This document shows positions 8,790 to 16,166 of a stretch of 64,000 nt of DNA, in pieces. The DNA lies in contig CAYZJV010000007.1 of assembly GCA_964478945.1 (NCBI GenBank), forward strand, positions 1 through 64,000, written 5' to 3'. The notes beneath the pieces are model-generated. The model was given only the letters and a program-made list of their open reading frames with translations, was not told where the DNA came from and made no database searches. The stretch's first letter is position 1. Each line of letters begins with the position of its first letter. This DNA is from CAYZJV01 sp964478945. Its GTDB lineage: Bacteria > Spirochaetota > Spirochaetia > Sphaerochaetales > Sphaerochaetaceae. Made by a program: the position numbers and the translations under genes.

Positions 8790-8806
8790 ATGAAACTTGA
8801 TTTCAT
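8790..8806. promoter_or_regulatory. KdgR-like operator
   Basis: ATGAAAC-TTG-ATTTCAT is a near-perfect dyad (ATGAAA at 8790-8795, TTTCAT at 8801-8806). It fits the enterobacterial KdgR pattern ATGAAAY-N3-RTTTCAT. It lies between the divergent dctP and iclR genes, 19 bases upstream of the iclR -35. Confidence 0.65.
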
Positions 8807-8825
8807 TATAAAGTAATAATGAGTG

Positions 8826-8854
8826 TTGTCAAGAAAAAATTTTTGGAGTATAGT
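8826..8854 (+). promoter_or_regulatory. Promoter of the IclR-family regulator
   Basis: TTGTCA (8826-8831), a 17-base spacer and TATAGT (8849-8854) predict a start near 8861, just ahead of the AAGGAG ribosome site at 8867-8872. Confidence 0.7.
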
Positions 8855-8877
8855 GGTAACAAACCGAAGGAGATGAC

Positions 8878-9657
8878 TTGAAGAACGAAGTACGCGTGCA
8901 GTCGCTGGACAGAACATTCGATATCCTGGAAATCCTTTCCGACGAGCAACATGGACTCACTTTGGCTCAGATATCTGAGCGATTGGAACTTCCCAAGAGT
9001 ACCGCCCACCGTCTATTGGGGGTATTGCTGCAACGTGCATTCGTACGCAAGGCCTCCGAGTCGAACCGCTATAGGCTGGGACCTGGCTTCATAGGCTTGT
9101 GCAGCCATTATCTCAACAACCTTGAATTGAAGACCGAAAGTTCCCCTTTCATGGCGGAACTATCACGAACCACCGGAAATACCGTTTTCCTCGCAATTCG
9201 ACAACAGGACAAGATGGTCTACATCGATAGTGAGGAGCAGGTCACCAGTTTACGCAAGTATGCGATCATAGGACAACAGAAACCCCTCTATTGCACAAGT
9301 TTGGGAAAAGCGTTGCTCATGGGAATGGACGATGATGAGATCAGATCATTGTTGAAGAATGATCCCTTCGAGAAGTGGGGTCCCTACTCCCATACGAATA
9401 TCGAAAGCCTCATTCCCGATATTCGTGAATGTAGGAGGAGAGGCTGGGCTTTGGACAACCAGGAGGCTGAACCGGGCATCAATTGTGTCGCGGCTCCGAT
9501 ACGCGATTACCGGGGATTGGTGATCGCTTCGATCAGCACCTCATGGGTATTGGTCCAACACCCAGAACTGGTTCCCGAACGGATCGCACCACTGGTGATG
9601 AAGGCCGCCGAGGGAATATCCACCAATATGGGATACTTTGGGGAATCGGTCCGTTGA
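8878..9657 (+). CDS. IclR-family transcriptional regulator (KdgR-like)
   Basis: This is a DNA-binding regulator of 259 residues. An N-terminal winged helix (residues 5-65, with LTLAQISERLELPKSTAHRL as the recognition region) is followed by the IclR ligand-binding domain (about 75-255), including YCTSLGKALL and the C-terminal GINCVAAPI segment. Translation must start at TTG 8878, preceded by AAGGAG with a 5-base gap; the nearby ATG at 8873 is out of frame and stops after two codons. Its position opposite the kdu/TRAP genes and the KdgR-like dyads suggest it represses that operon and responds to KDG or a related sugar acid. Confidence 0.88.
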   Translation: MKNEVRVQSLDRTFDILEILSDEQHGLTLAQISERLELPKSTAHRLLGVLLQRAFVRKASESNRYRLGPGFIGLCSHYLNNLELKTESSPFMAELSRTTGNTVFLAIRQQDKMVYIDSEEQVTSLRKYAIIGQQKPLYCTSLGKALLMGMDDDEIRSLLKNDPFEKWGPYSHTNIESLIPDIRECRRRGWALDNQEAEPGINCVAAPIRDYRGLVIASISTSWVLVQHPELVPERIAPLVMKAAEGISTNMGYFGESVR

Positions 9658-9676
9658 GCCTTGCGTCTCCATTCAG

Positions 9677-9705
9677 TTGACAAAAATTCATCCTTTTCCT
9701 ACAAT
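9677..9705 (+). promoter_or_regulatory. infA promoter
   Basis: TTGACA (9677-9682), exactly 17 bases, then TACAAT (9700-9705): a near-consensus promoter with the infA start about 40 bases beyond the predicted +1. Confidence 0.8.
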
Positions 9706-9751
9706 TTGCAAGTTCTGTCCCACATGGAGGATACACACTTTTGGAGGTTTT

Positions 9752-9970
9752 GTGGCTAAAGAAGAAGCTATCGAAGTAGAAGGGATTGTGCGTGAAGCCC
9801 TTCCAAACACCATGTTCCGCGTGGAACTGCCCAACGGACACGTCATTCTGGCCCATCTTTCCGGTAAGATGAGGAAGCACTATATCAGGATTGTTCCTGG
9901 AGATACCGTACGGGTCGCCTTGTCACCGTATGATTTGACCCGAGGAAGAATCATCTATAGAGAGCGCTGA
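9752..9970 (+). CDS. infA: Translation initiation factor IF-1
   Basis: IF-1 is a single OB-fold protein that binds the A site of the 30S subunit during initiation. The product is 72 residues, the canonical length, starting at GTG 9752 with GGAGG 4 bases upstream. Characteristic segments are the opening EAIEVEGIVREALPN, the core RVELPNGHVILAHLSGKMRK, and the end LTRGRIIYR. It is a single-gene unit with its own strong promoter and converges on the smr gene 14 bases downstream. Confidence 0.95.
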   Translation: MAKEEAIEVEGIVREALPNTMFRVELPNGHVILAHLSGKMRKHYIRIVPGDTVRVALSPYDLTRGRIIYRER

Positions 9971-9984
9971 CGCTTCCGTCCATT

Positions 9985-10434
9985 TCAGTTCCTTCTCCCC
10001 CGCTGCAGTATCACCCACATTGCACCTGTTCCTCCTTCTGCCGGAGGAGGAGTTCCGAATGCGCGTACATTCGGCGATTCGGAGACTACCTGTGCCACCA
10101 CATCCCGCAAGACACTTTGACCCTCCTTGGAATGGAGGCCCCGGCCATGGACTATCCTGACCTTCTGCAGTCGTTTTTCCACCGATTCCGCAAGGAAATG
10201 CTGGACCATCAGTCGTGCTTCATTCCCCGTAACTCCATGCAAATCGAGTTCGGCTTGGCTTTTCATGGACTTCAATGCTCCAAGGGATGCTCTTCCGGTC
10301 TTGTACCCTCGGTGGGCTTTTTTGCGATCCGATTGTTCCTTTTCCCGCATCATACGTGAAAAGCGGCTCTCATCAGCCGCTTTTCTGCCTTCGGGAGACG
10401 ATTCCCACTGTTCAAGGATATCTTTGAAATCCAT
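9985..10434 (-). CDS. Smr-domain protein
   Basis: This 149-residue protein has a charged, probably helical N-terminal half (residues 1-55) and a C-terminal Smr domain. The Smr markers are the DLHG motif (LDLHGVTGNEA, near residue 63) and VRIVHGRGLHS (near residue 93). Smr domains are nucleic-acid nucleases found at the end of MutS2 and as small stand-alone proteins, with roles in ribosome rescue or recombination control. The family function of this stand-alone form is not settled. It directly follows the CBS-ACT gene (the ATG at 10434 abuts that stop). Confidence 0.85.
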   Translation of the reverse strand: MDFKDILEQWESSPEGRKAADESRFSRMMREKEQSDRKKAHRGYKTGRASLGALKSMKSQAELDLHGVTGNEARLMVQHFLAESVEKRLQKVRIVHGRGLHSKEGQSVLRDVVAQVVSESPNVRAFGTPPPAEGGTGAMWVILQRGRRN

Positions 10435-11079
10435 TCAGACCTCACGGACATCGAGCACTTCCATCACCAAAGGTTTGATGAGCTCGACGGCTTTCCCAAT
10501 CGATATTCCCTGCATCTTGATCGTACATACTGCATTGGTCGAATCGGTTCCCATGAAGGTGCCGAAGGCGATGATGTCTACTCCGTTGGTGGAGAGTATA
10601 TTGGAGATCTCGGCGATCGCACCCGGCTTGTCCTCCACGAGGAAACTCATCCTCACACCATAATGGCGGGCACCAAAGAGTTCGAGCAGGATCTTGAAGA
10701 GATCGCTTTTGGATATGATGCCGATGAGTTTGCCGTCTTCCAGCACAGGAAGACTCGACAAGTCCTGATCAACCATCAATCGTGCAGCCTCTTCCACCGT
10801 GGTATCCTTGGTGATGGTGACCACATCCCTGGACATGAGCTTTTTCACTGTAAGCTGGCTCAACAAATAGGCCATCTCGTGGATGGAAAGGGTGCTTACC
10901 GGTGAGGGGGAGGCGTAGAGGATGTCTTTTTCAGAGATGATGCCGACCAATTTCCTGTCTTTATCCAGAACCGGCAATCGATGGACCTTCTCACGTTTCA
11001 TCAACGCCGAAGCTTCCGCGACCGACATGTCGGGGCTTGCGGTAACCGGATTTCGTGTCATGCGTCTCTCAATTATCAT
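10435..11079 (-). CDS. CBS-pair and ACT domain protein (AcuB-like)
   Basis: The 214-residue protein has two CBS repeats (about residues 5-60 and 75-130), as seen in MTRNPVTASPDMSVAEA and MSRDVVTITKDTTVEEA, then an ACT domain (about 140-212). CBS pairs usually bind adenine nucleotides and ACT domains bind amino acids, so this is probably a soluble sensor or allosteric partner. The ATG at 11079 has GGAGG upstream; a longer frame to 11160 lacks one. It lies 86 bases after livF in the same direction, so it may be the last gene of the branched-chain amino-acid operon and sense leucine-type ligands. That link is inference. Confidence 0.8.
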   Translation of the reverse strand: MIIERRMTRNPVTASPDMSVAEASALMKREKVHRLPVLDKDRKLVGIISEKDILYASPSPVSTLSIHEMAYLLSQLTVKKLMSRDVVTITKDTTVEEAARLMVDQDLSSLPVLEDGKLIGIISKSDLFKILLELFGARHYGVRMSFLVEDKPGAIAEISNILSTNGVDIIAFGTFMGTDSTNAVCTIKMQGISIGKAVELIKPLVMEVLDVREV

Positions 11080-11165
11080 CTCGACCTCCACCAATACGCA
11101 ATCTTTGGGTTCGATTGAATTGTATCCCGGATTGGGAGGAATTTCCAGCAATAATGCCAAAGAGG

Positions 11166-11945
11166 CTACTCTCCGAGGTAGGCCGCCTTCACTTTATCGT
11201 TCTGCAAAAGATTGGCACTCAGATCGTCCAATACTATCCTTCCATTTTCCATTACGTAGCCCTGCTTGGAAGCCTTCAATGCCATGAGGGCATTCTGTTC
11301 CACTAGGAATACCGTCACCTTCTCTTCCCTATTGATAATTGCGATCTTCTCGAATATGTCCTGTATGATCAGTGGTGCCAGACCCAAACCCGGTTCATCG
11401 AGCAGAAGAAGTCGGGGAGAGCTCATCAGAGCTCTTGCGATCGCCATCATCTGCTGTTCCCCACCGCTGAGGGAACGGGTCTTTTGCTTTCTCCTCGCTC
11501 CGAGAATGGGAAAAAATTCGTACATTTCTTCCTTCTTCTGCACAATCTTCTGTTCATCACGAACGAGGAAGGCTCCCATATCGAGGTTTTCCTCAACGGT
11601 CATGTCGGCGAACACCCTTCTTCCTTCAGGAACCAATGCCACTCCCCTCCCTGCGATTTCATCTGTTCTCAGGGAATTGGAGGAGCCTTTCCTGCCGAAA
11701 AGTGAAAAGTGTTTCTTGTTCTCCGATGATGCGGCTTCGGCAATGATGTTTCCCTGATAGGTGATCGAACCTGTGATGATGGGCTCCAATCCCACAATGG
11801 CCTTCAACAGGGTACTCTTCCCTGCTCCATTGGCCCCGATGAGGCAGGCGATATCGCCCTCCTCAACCTTGATGCTCACCTCCCGGAGAGCCTTGATGTT
11901 GCCGTAGGAGACGCTGATGGAATCTATCTTCAATAATTCACTCAT
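11166..11945 (-). CDS. livF: Branched-chain amino-acid ABC transporter ATPase LivF
   Basis: This is a cytoplasmic ATPase of a hydrophobic amino-acid ABC importer, 259 residues, with Walker A GANGAGKSTLL (near residue 37), signature LSGGEQQM, and Walker B RLLLLDEPGLGLAP. It carries an insertion of about 20 residues (EAASSENKKHFSLFGRKG, near residues 71-88) before the Q-loop region, which is unusual for LivF. The start overlaps the livG stop by 4 bases. Confidence 0.92.
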   Translation of the reverse strand: MSELLKIDSISVSYGNIKALREVSIKVEEGDIACLIGANGAGKSTLLKAIVGLEPIITGSITYQGNIIAEAASSENKKHFSLFGRKGSSNSLRTDEIAGRGVALVPEGRRVFADMTVEENLDMGAFLVRDEQKIVQKKEEMYEFFPILGARRKQKTRSLSGGEQQMMAIARALMSSPRLLLLDEPGLGLAPLIIQDIFEKIAIINREEKVTVFLVEQNALMALKASKQGYVMENGRIVLDDLSANLLQNDKVKAAYLGE

Positions 11946-12721
11946 GACTCTTCCTTGCCAAGATAGGCTTCTATTACTTTGGGATTGTTGCGTATCTCCA
12001 TGGGAGTTCCGTGGGCAATATTCTGCCCATAGTTGAGCACGGTGATAGTATCACAGATATTCATGACCAATTTCATATCATGCTCGATGAGCACCACAGT
12101 TACTCCAAGATCCCGTATCCGCCTGATGGTTTTCATCAACGAATCGGTCTCCATGGGATTCATTCCGGCAGCAGGTTCATCAAGGAACAACAGAGTGGGA
12201 TCGGTCGCCATGGCACGGGCGATTTCGAGCTCCCTCTGGTGTCCGTACGGAAGATTCTTCGCCAATTCGTTGGCAAGGGGGAGTAGATTGAAGAAGTCGA
12301 GCCATTTCATCGCCTTCTCATGCATCTGTTCGTATTCGTCACGTACACGAAGGTAACTGTTGAGGATCGCTCCAATCCTTCCCTCGTGGGGACCCTTTCC
12401 TGTCGAGAAGTGGAGTCCGACCATGACATTTTCCAGAACGGACAATTCCTTGAACAATCTGATGTTCTGGAATGTCCTTGCGATACCCATCCTGCAGATC
12501 TTGTGGGCACTCTTTTTCGTGATATCCACTCCATTGAAATGGACATTGCCCGAGGTAGGGGTATCGAGTCCGGTCATGTTGTTGAACAAGGTGGTCTTCC
12601 CTGCTCCATTGGGACCGATCAAACCGGTGATGAGACCTTGGCGCACTTGGAAGTCGACCTCACTCACCGCGACCACACCTCCGTACGCCCTGGTCAATTT
12701 GGTGGTTTCAAGCAGTATCAT
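11942..12721 (-). CDS. livG: Branched-chain amino-acid ABC transporter ATPase LivG
   Basis: This is the second ATPase of the importer, 259 residues, with Walker A GPNGAGKTTLFN, the LivG-type insertion between the Q-loop (ARTFQNIRLF) and the signature, a GHQREL signature variant in place of LSGGQ, and Walker B TLLFLDEPAAGMNP. The non-canonical signature is normal for LivG. Start and stop overlap its neighbours by 4 bases each. Confidence 0.93.
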   Translation of the reverse strand: MILLETTKLTRAYGGVVAVSEVDFQVRQGLITGLIGPNGAGKTTLFNNMTGLDTPTSGNVHFNGVDITKKSAHKICRMGIARTFQNIRLFKELSVLENVMVGLHFSTGKGPHEGRIGAILNSYLRVRDEYEQMHEKAMKWLDFFNLLPLANELAKNLPYGHQRELEIARAMATDPTLLFLDEPAAGMNPMETDSLMKTIRRIRDLGVTVVLIEHDMKLVMNICDTITVLNYGQNIAHGTPMEIRNNPKVIEAYLGKEES

Positions 12722-13632
12722 GAACGACCTCCTTTCCTGAATGGCTTTCCGGGAGCGCTACGAGTTTCACGACCCAGAATGCCTTGTGGTCGCCATATCA
12801 TCATCACCACCAGAATCAAACCGAACAATACCTGTTTGAATTGTGGTGGAATCACATTGGAAAGACCGACCAATTGGGGGAAATAGGAGACGAACTGGAT
12901 GAGGAATGCACCAAGGATGACCGCCTTGAAATTCCCCATTCCACCGAGAACGACCATGCAGAGCACCATGATCGAAACCATGAAGGTGAATGCTCCCGGG
13001 GTCACCGAGAGGATGAATTCTGCTTGGAGACTGCCTGCGATACCGGCCACCGCGGCTCCGAGCACGAATGCCCAGACCTTGTAACTGGTGGTGTTGATAC
13101 CCATCGACGATGCGGCGATCTCGTCTTCACGAATCGCCTCCAAGGCCCGTCCTATCCTCGATTTTGCCAATCGCTCGAACAATAGATAGGATATCAGGAC
13201 GAAGACCCAAACAATCACCAGAAAGCCCCATTTGGTGTAGGGACTGATCTGGACACCGAAGATCGAGATCATCGGAATACGCTGGATTCCCATCGGACCA
13301 TTGGTGAGGCTGTCCCAGTTGTTCAGGATGTTGCGTACTATTTCACCGAATCCCAACGTGGCGATCGCGAGATAGTCTCCCTTCAACCGCAATGTGGGCA
13401 ATCCGATGAGGAGACCGAAGAACCCTGCTATCAGAGCAGCGGCGGGAACGGTGGCCCAGAAATTCCAACCATAGGTCACACTGAGTATCGCAGTGGCATA
13501 ACTGCCGATCGCAAAGAAACCGGCTTGGGTGAGCGACAAGAGTCCCACGTACCCGGTGATCAGGTTTTGACCAATCGCCATGAGTGCGTAGATCCCTGTG
13601 TATATCATGATCAAAAGGATAAAATTCAGCAT
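12718..13632 (-). CDS. livM: Branched-chain amino-acid ABC permease LivM
   Basis: This inner-membrane permease of 304 residues has about 8-9 hydrophobic segments. LivM markers are the GYVGLLSLTQAGFFAIGSYA region (residues 28-47), the loop LPTLRLKGDYLAIATLGFGE, and the EAA-like cytoplasmic loop GRALEAIREDEIAASSMGIN, which contacts the ATPases. It abuts livH by one shared base. Confidence 0.93.
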   Translation of the reverse strand: MLNFILLIMIYTGIYALMAIGQNLITGYVGLLSLTQAGFFAIGSYATAILSVTYGWNFWATVPAAALIAGFFGLLIGLPTLRLKGDYLAIATLGFGEIVRNILNNWDSLTNGPMGIQRIPMISIFGVQISPYTKWGFLVIVWVFVLISYLLFERLAKSRIGRALEAIREDEIAASSMGINTTSYKVWAFVLGAAVAGIAGSLQAEFILSVTPGAFTFMVSIMVLCMVVLGGMGNFKAVILGAFLIQFVSYFPQLVGLSNVIPPQFKQVLFGLILVVMMIWRPQGILGRETRSAPGKPFRKGGRS

Positions 13633-14549
13633 TACACCTTCTCCTTCTCGACCTTACCCAGCAACCCTTCGGGTTTGACCAGCAGGATGATGATCAGGGC
13701 GACGAACGCGATGGTGTCACGTAAGCCATATGGGATACCAAGCAGAGCAACTCCGAAAGTCTCGAGGAGCCCAAGCAGGATACCTCCGAGCATTGCTCCG
13801 GAAATGTTGCCTATTCCTCCCACCACAGCTGCGACGAAGGCCTTCAGACCGGTCATCGTTCCCATCGAGGGATAGACCTTGATCTCAAGTGCGATGAGGA
13901 ATCCCGCGGTTGCGGCAAGGGCCGAACCGACCGCAAAGGTAATGGAGATAATGCGGTCTGCCTTGATTCCCATCAATTTGGCCGTATCCTGATCGAGGCT
14001 GGTGGCACGCATCGCCTTTCCGATACGGCTTTTGTCCACAAACAGCTTCAAGGCGACCATCGTGATGATGACCACACTCAGTATCAAGATTTGGTGGGGA
14101 GTGATGGCTACCCCTCCGATATGGAGAGGAGAATTGTCAAATGGATAATCGAGCTTCCTACTCTTGGTTCCCCACATCCACGCCGCCATATTGCTCAAGA
14201 TGAAGGAGACTCCAATGGCGGAGAGCAACGGGGCCAAACGGGTGGCGCGACGCAACGGCTTGTAGGCCACACGTTCGATGAGCATTCCGAGACCGGCGCT
14301 GAAGATCATTCCCGCGATCATCGCGATGAAGAACGCCACAATGGTCCAGGGACCCAACTCTTGTCCACGGATCAGATTGAATGTGAAGAGTCCGAGATAG
14401 GAACCGACCATCAGAATATCACCATGCGCAAAATTGATGAACTTGAGGATTCCATAGACCATGGTGTATCCCAATGCGATCAACGCATAGATACCTCCCA
14501 AGGTCAGACCGTTCATCATATGTTGGAAAAATTCAGAGATAGATCCCAC
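13632..14549 (-). CDS. livH: Branched-chain amino-acid ABC permease LivH
   Basis: The partner permease has 305 residues and about 8 hydrophobic segments, with the LivH signature ALGYTMVYGILKFINFAHGD near residue 26 and the cytoplasmic loop KAMRATSLDQDTAKLMGIK. AAGGAG precedes the start by 9 bases. It is separated from the binding-protein gene by a 135-base gap holding two perfect hairpins. Confidence 0.93.
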   Translation of the reverse strand: MGSISEFFQHMMNGLTLGGIYALIALGYTMVYGILKFINFAHGDILMVGSYLGLFTFNLIRGQELGPWTIVAFFIAMIAGMIFSAGLGMLIERVAYKPLRRATRLAPLLSAIGVSFILSNMAAWMWGTKSRKLDYPFDNSPLHIGGVAITPHQILILSVVIITMVALKLFVDKSRIGKAMRATSLDQDTAKLMGIKADRIISITFAVGSALAATAGFLIALEIKVYPSMGTMTGLKAFVAAVVGGIGNISGAMLGGILLGLLETFGVALLGIPYGLRDTIAFVALIIILLVKPEGLLGKVEKEKV

Positions 14550-14568
14550 GATAGGCTCCTTAATGAGT

Positions 14569-14596
14569 CAGACCTCCGCGACAAGACGGAGGTCTG
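14569..14596 (-). other. Perfect hairpin just upstream of the livH ribosome site
   Basis: CAGACCTCCG and CGGAGGTCTG make a 10-bp stem with an 8-base loop, ending about 7 bases before the livH AAGGAG. It has no T-run. It could tune livH translation or protect the downstream mRNA. Confidence 0.6.
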
Positions 14597-14649
14597 CGTG
14601 TCGACGATGCCACAGTACCATATGTGCTGCCGACATTGCAACAAAGTAT

Positions 14650-14677
14650 GGTTCCGGGAACAAATGATCCCGGAACC
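14650..14677 (-). other. Perfect hairpin directly after the livJ stop
   Basis: GGTTCCGGGA and TCCCGGAACC pair over 10 bp around an 8-base loop, 7 bases after the binding-protein stop codon. The lack of a U-tract argues for 3'-end protection or partial attenuation, giving more binding protein than permease. Confidence 0.65.
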
Positions 14678-14684
14678 GATGTGG

Positions 14685-15863
14685 TTATTCGACCTTGACC
14701 AACGCACCATCGACCACAGTGTACGCACCAAGATACTTGGGAGTGGTCCCATCGACCTTGTATACGCCCTGATATGCAACCAGGTCACCATTTTCAGCGA
14801 AATTGATGGTTCCGGTCACACCAGCGAAGTCCTTGGTGGCTGCGAACGCGTCACGGACCGCTTTGCGATCGAACTTGCCGGTTTCGGAATACACCTTCTC
14901 AAGTGCATCGAAAAGGATATAAGCCGCATCGTAGGCATTGGTGGCGAATGAATCTGGAGCAAAACCCCATTTCGCGGTATAGTCTGCGACGAACTTCTTG
15001 TAGGAATCGGTCTCGGCCACCTGGGTCGGTCCGACATAAATCACGCCGTCGGTGTAGTCACCGGCCAAGTCGTAGATCTCGGGGTTGGAGAAGCCATCAC
15101 TCGATACGAACGGAATGTCGACTCCCAACTGTGAAGCCTGTTCGAGGATCTGAGCCATTTCCGCCGTGTAGTTGGGAATGTAGATCGCATCGGGACCGGC
15201 AGCCTTGAGTTTGGTCAACTGGGTCTTGAAGTCCTTGTCGCCGATCTGACCGGTCTCGGCAATCGTGACCTTTCCACCGGCACTTTCGAAACTGGCCTTG
15301 GTTCCTTCGTACAAGCCCTGGCTATAGTCGTTCTTGATGTACAGGACACCGAGTTCGCGAATACCGAGTTCCTCATAGAAATAGTACCCGGAAACTTCTC
15401 CCTGAAGACCATCGCTGGCAACGGTTCTGAACACGTAGTTACCAATGTTTGTGATATCCTTATGGGTTCCCGATGGGGTCACCATGACGATACCTTCGGC
15501 CTGGACACGCTCACCTACGGCGAAAGAGACACCGGTGAACACAGGACCGATGAGGGCGACGATCTTGTCTGAGCTGGAGAGCTTCTCGATTCCGGCCAAA
15601 CCCTTCTGGGGATCGCCTTCGGAGTCTTCAATGATCAATTCAACGGGAATCTTTCCGGCAATTCCACCGGTTGCGTTCTTTTCATCGATCGCGATGAGCG
15701 CACCCTTTGAGATCAAGTTGCCATAGTTACCGTAATCTCCGGTCATGGGACCGATGAATCCGACTTTCACGGAGCTGGGAGCAGTTTCCTGACCTCCAGC
15801 TGCGAACAGTGCCATGGAACTCACCAAGGCAACTATCATGAACACAGCAAATACTTTCTTCAT
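14685..15863 (-). CDS. livJ: Branched-chain amino-acid ABC transporter substrate-binding protein
   Basis: This is a periplasmic or lipid-exposed binding protein of the LivJ/LivK (type I) family, 392 residues with a signal peptide over residues 1-22 (ending ALFAAGGQE). The family start VKVGFIGPMTGDYGNYG and the segment ALIGPVFTGVSFAVGE are clear. AGGAGGT lies 4 bases before the ATG. It is the first gene of livJHMGF, with its promoter in the gap shared with hppA. The exact amino acid cannot be read from the sequence. Confidence 0.92.
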   Translation of the reverse strand: MKKVFAVFMIVALVSSMALFAAGGQETAPSSVKVGFIGPMTGDYGNYGNLISKGALIAIDEKNATGGIAGKIPVELIIEDSEGDPQKGLAGIEKLSSSDKIVALIGPVFTGVSFAVGERVQAEGIVMVTPSGTHKDITNIGNYVFRTVASDGLQGEVSGYYFYEELGIRELGVLYIKNDYSQGLYEGTKASFESAGGKVTIAETGQIGDKDFKTQLTKLKAAGPDAIYIPNYTAEMAQILEQASQLGVDIPFVSSDGFSNPEIYDLAGDYTDGVIYVGPTQVAETDSYKKFVADYTAKWGFAPDSFATNAYDAAYILFDALEKVYSETGKFDRKAVRDAFAATKDFAGVTGTINFAENGDLVAYQGVYKVDGTTPKYLGAYTVVDGALVKVE

Positions 15864-15955
15864 ACCTACCTCCTACGTATGGTTGGCCTTCTTATCGGTA
15901 ATGGTTTCCACCCCGGGAACCCATGTACCGAATATTGGACTAAAGTTAACGGAAT

Positions 15956-15984
15956 TATATACATATTCTAGTATATTTATTCAA
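15956..15984 (-). promoter_or_regulatory. Probable livJ promoter
   Basis: On the minus strand TTGAAT (15984-15979) is followed after 17 bases by TATATA (15961-15956), in a very AT-rich stretch. A TATAAT at 19-base spacing overlaps it. The leader would be about 85 bases. Confidence 0.5.
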
Positions 15985-16102
15985 CACTCTTTCATCTTTA
16001 TCGACCAAAAAACTTACAGGTATTCAACATACTGAGAAATTTCGACAAAGGTAATCATATTCACTCCGAATTTTCAACAAATATAAAAATGTGTTCGATT
16101 CA

Positions 16103-16131
16103 TTGACAGCACCCAAACCGAGACCTACACT
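16103..16131 (+). promoter_or_regulatory. hppA promoter
   Basis: TTGACA (16103-16108), 17 bases, TACACT (16126-16131), about 35 bases before the hppA start. Confidence 0.7.
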
Positions 16132-16166
16132 ATGTAGGCAGGACGTTGCGAAAGGAGCGTCAAATC

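Larger units (their letters stand above)
15864..16166. other. Divergent intergenic region between livJ and hppA
   Basis: This 303-base, AT-rich gap holds the livJ promoter and the hppA promoter (listed separately). I see no ORF with a ribosome site, no RNA gene and no obvious riboswitch fold in it. Confidence 0.6.
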
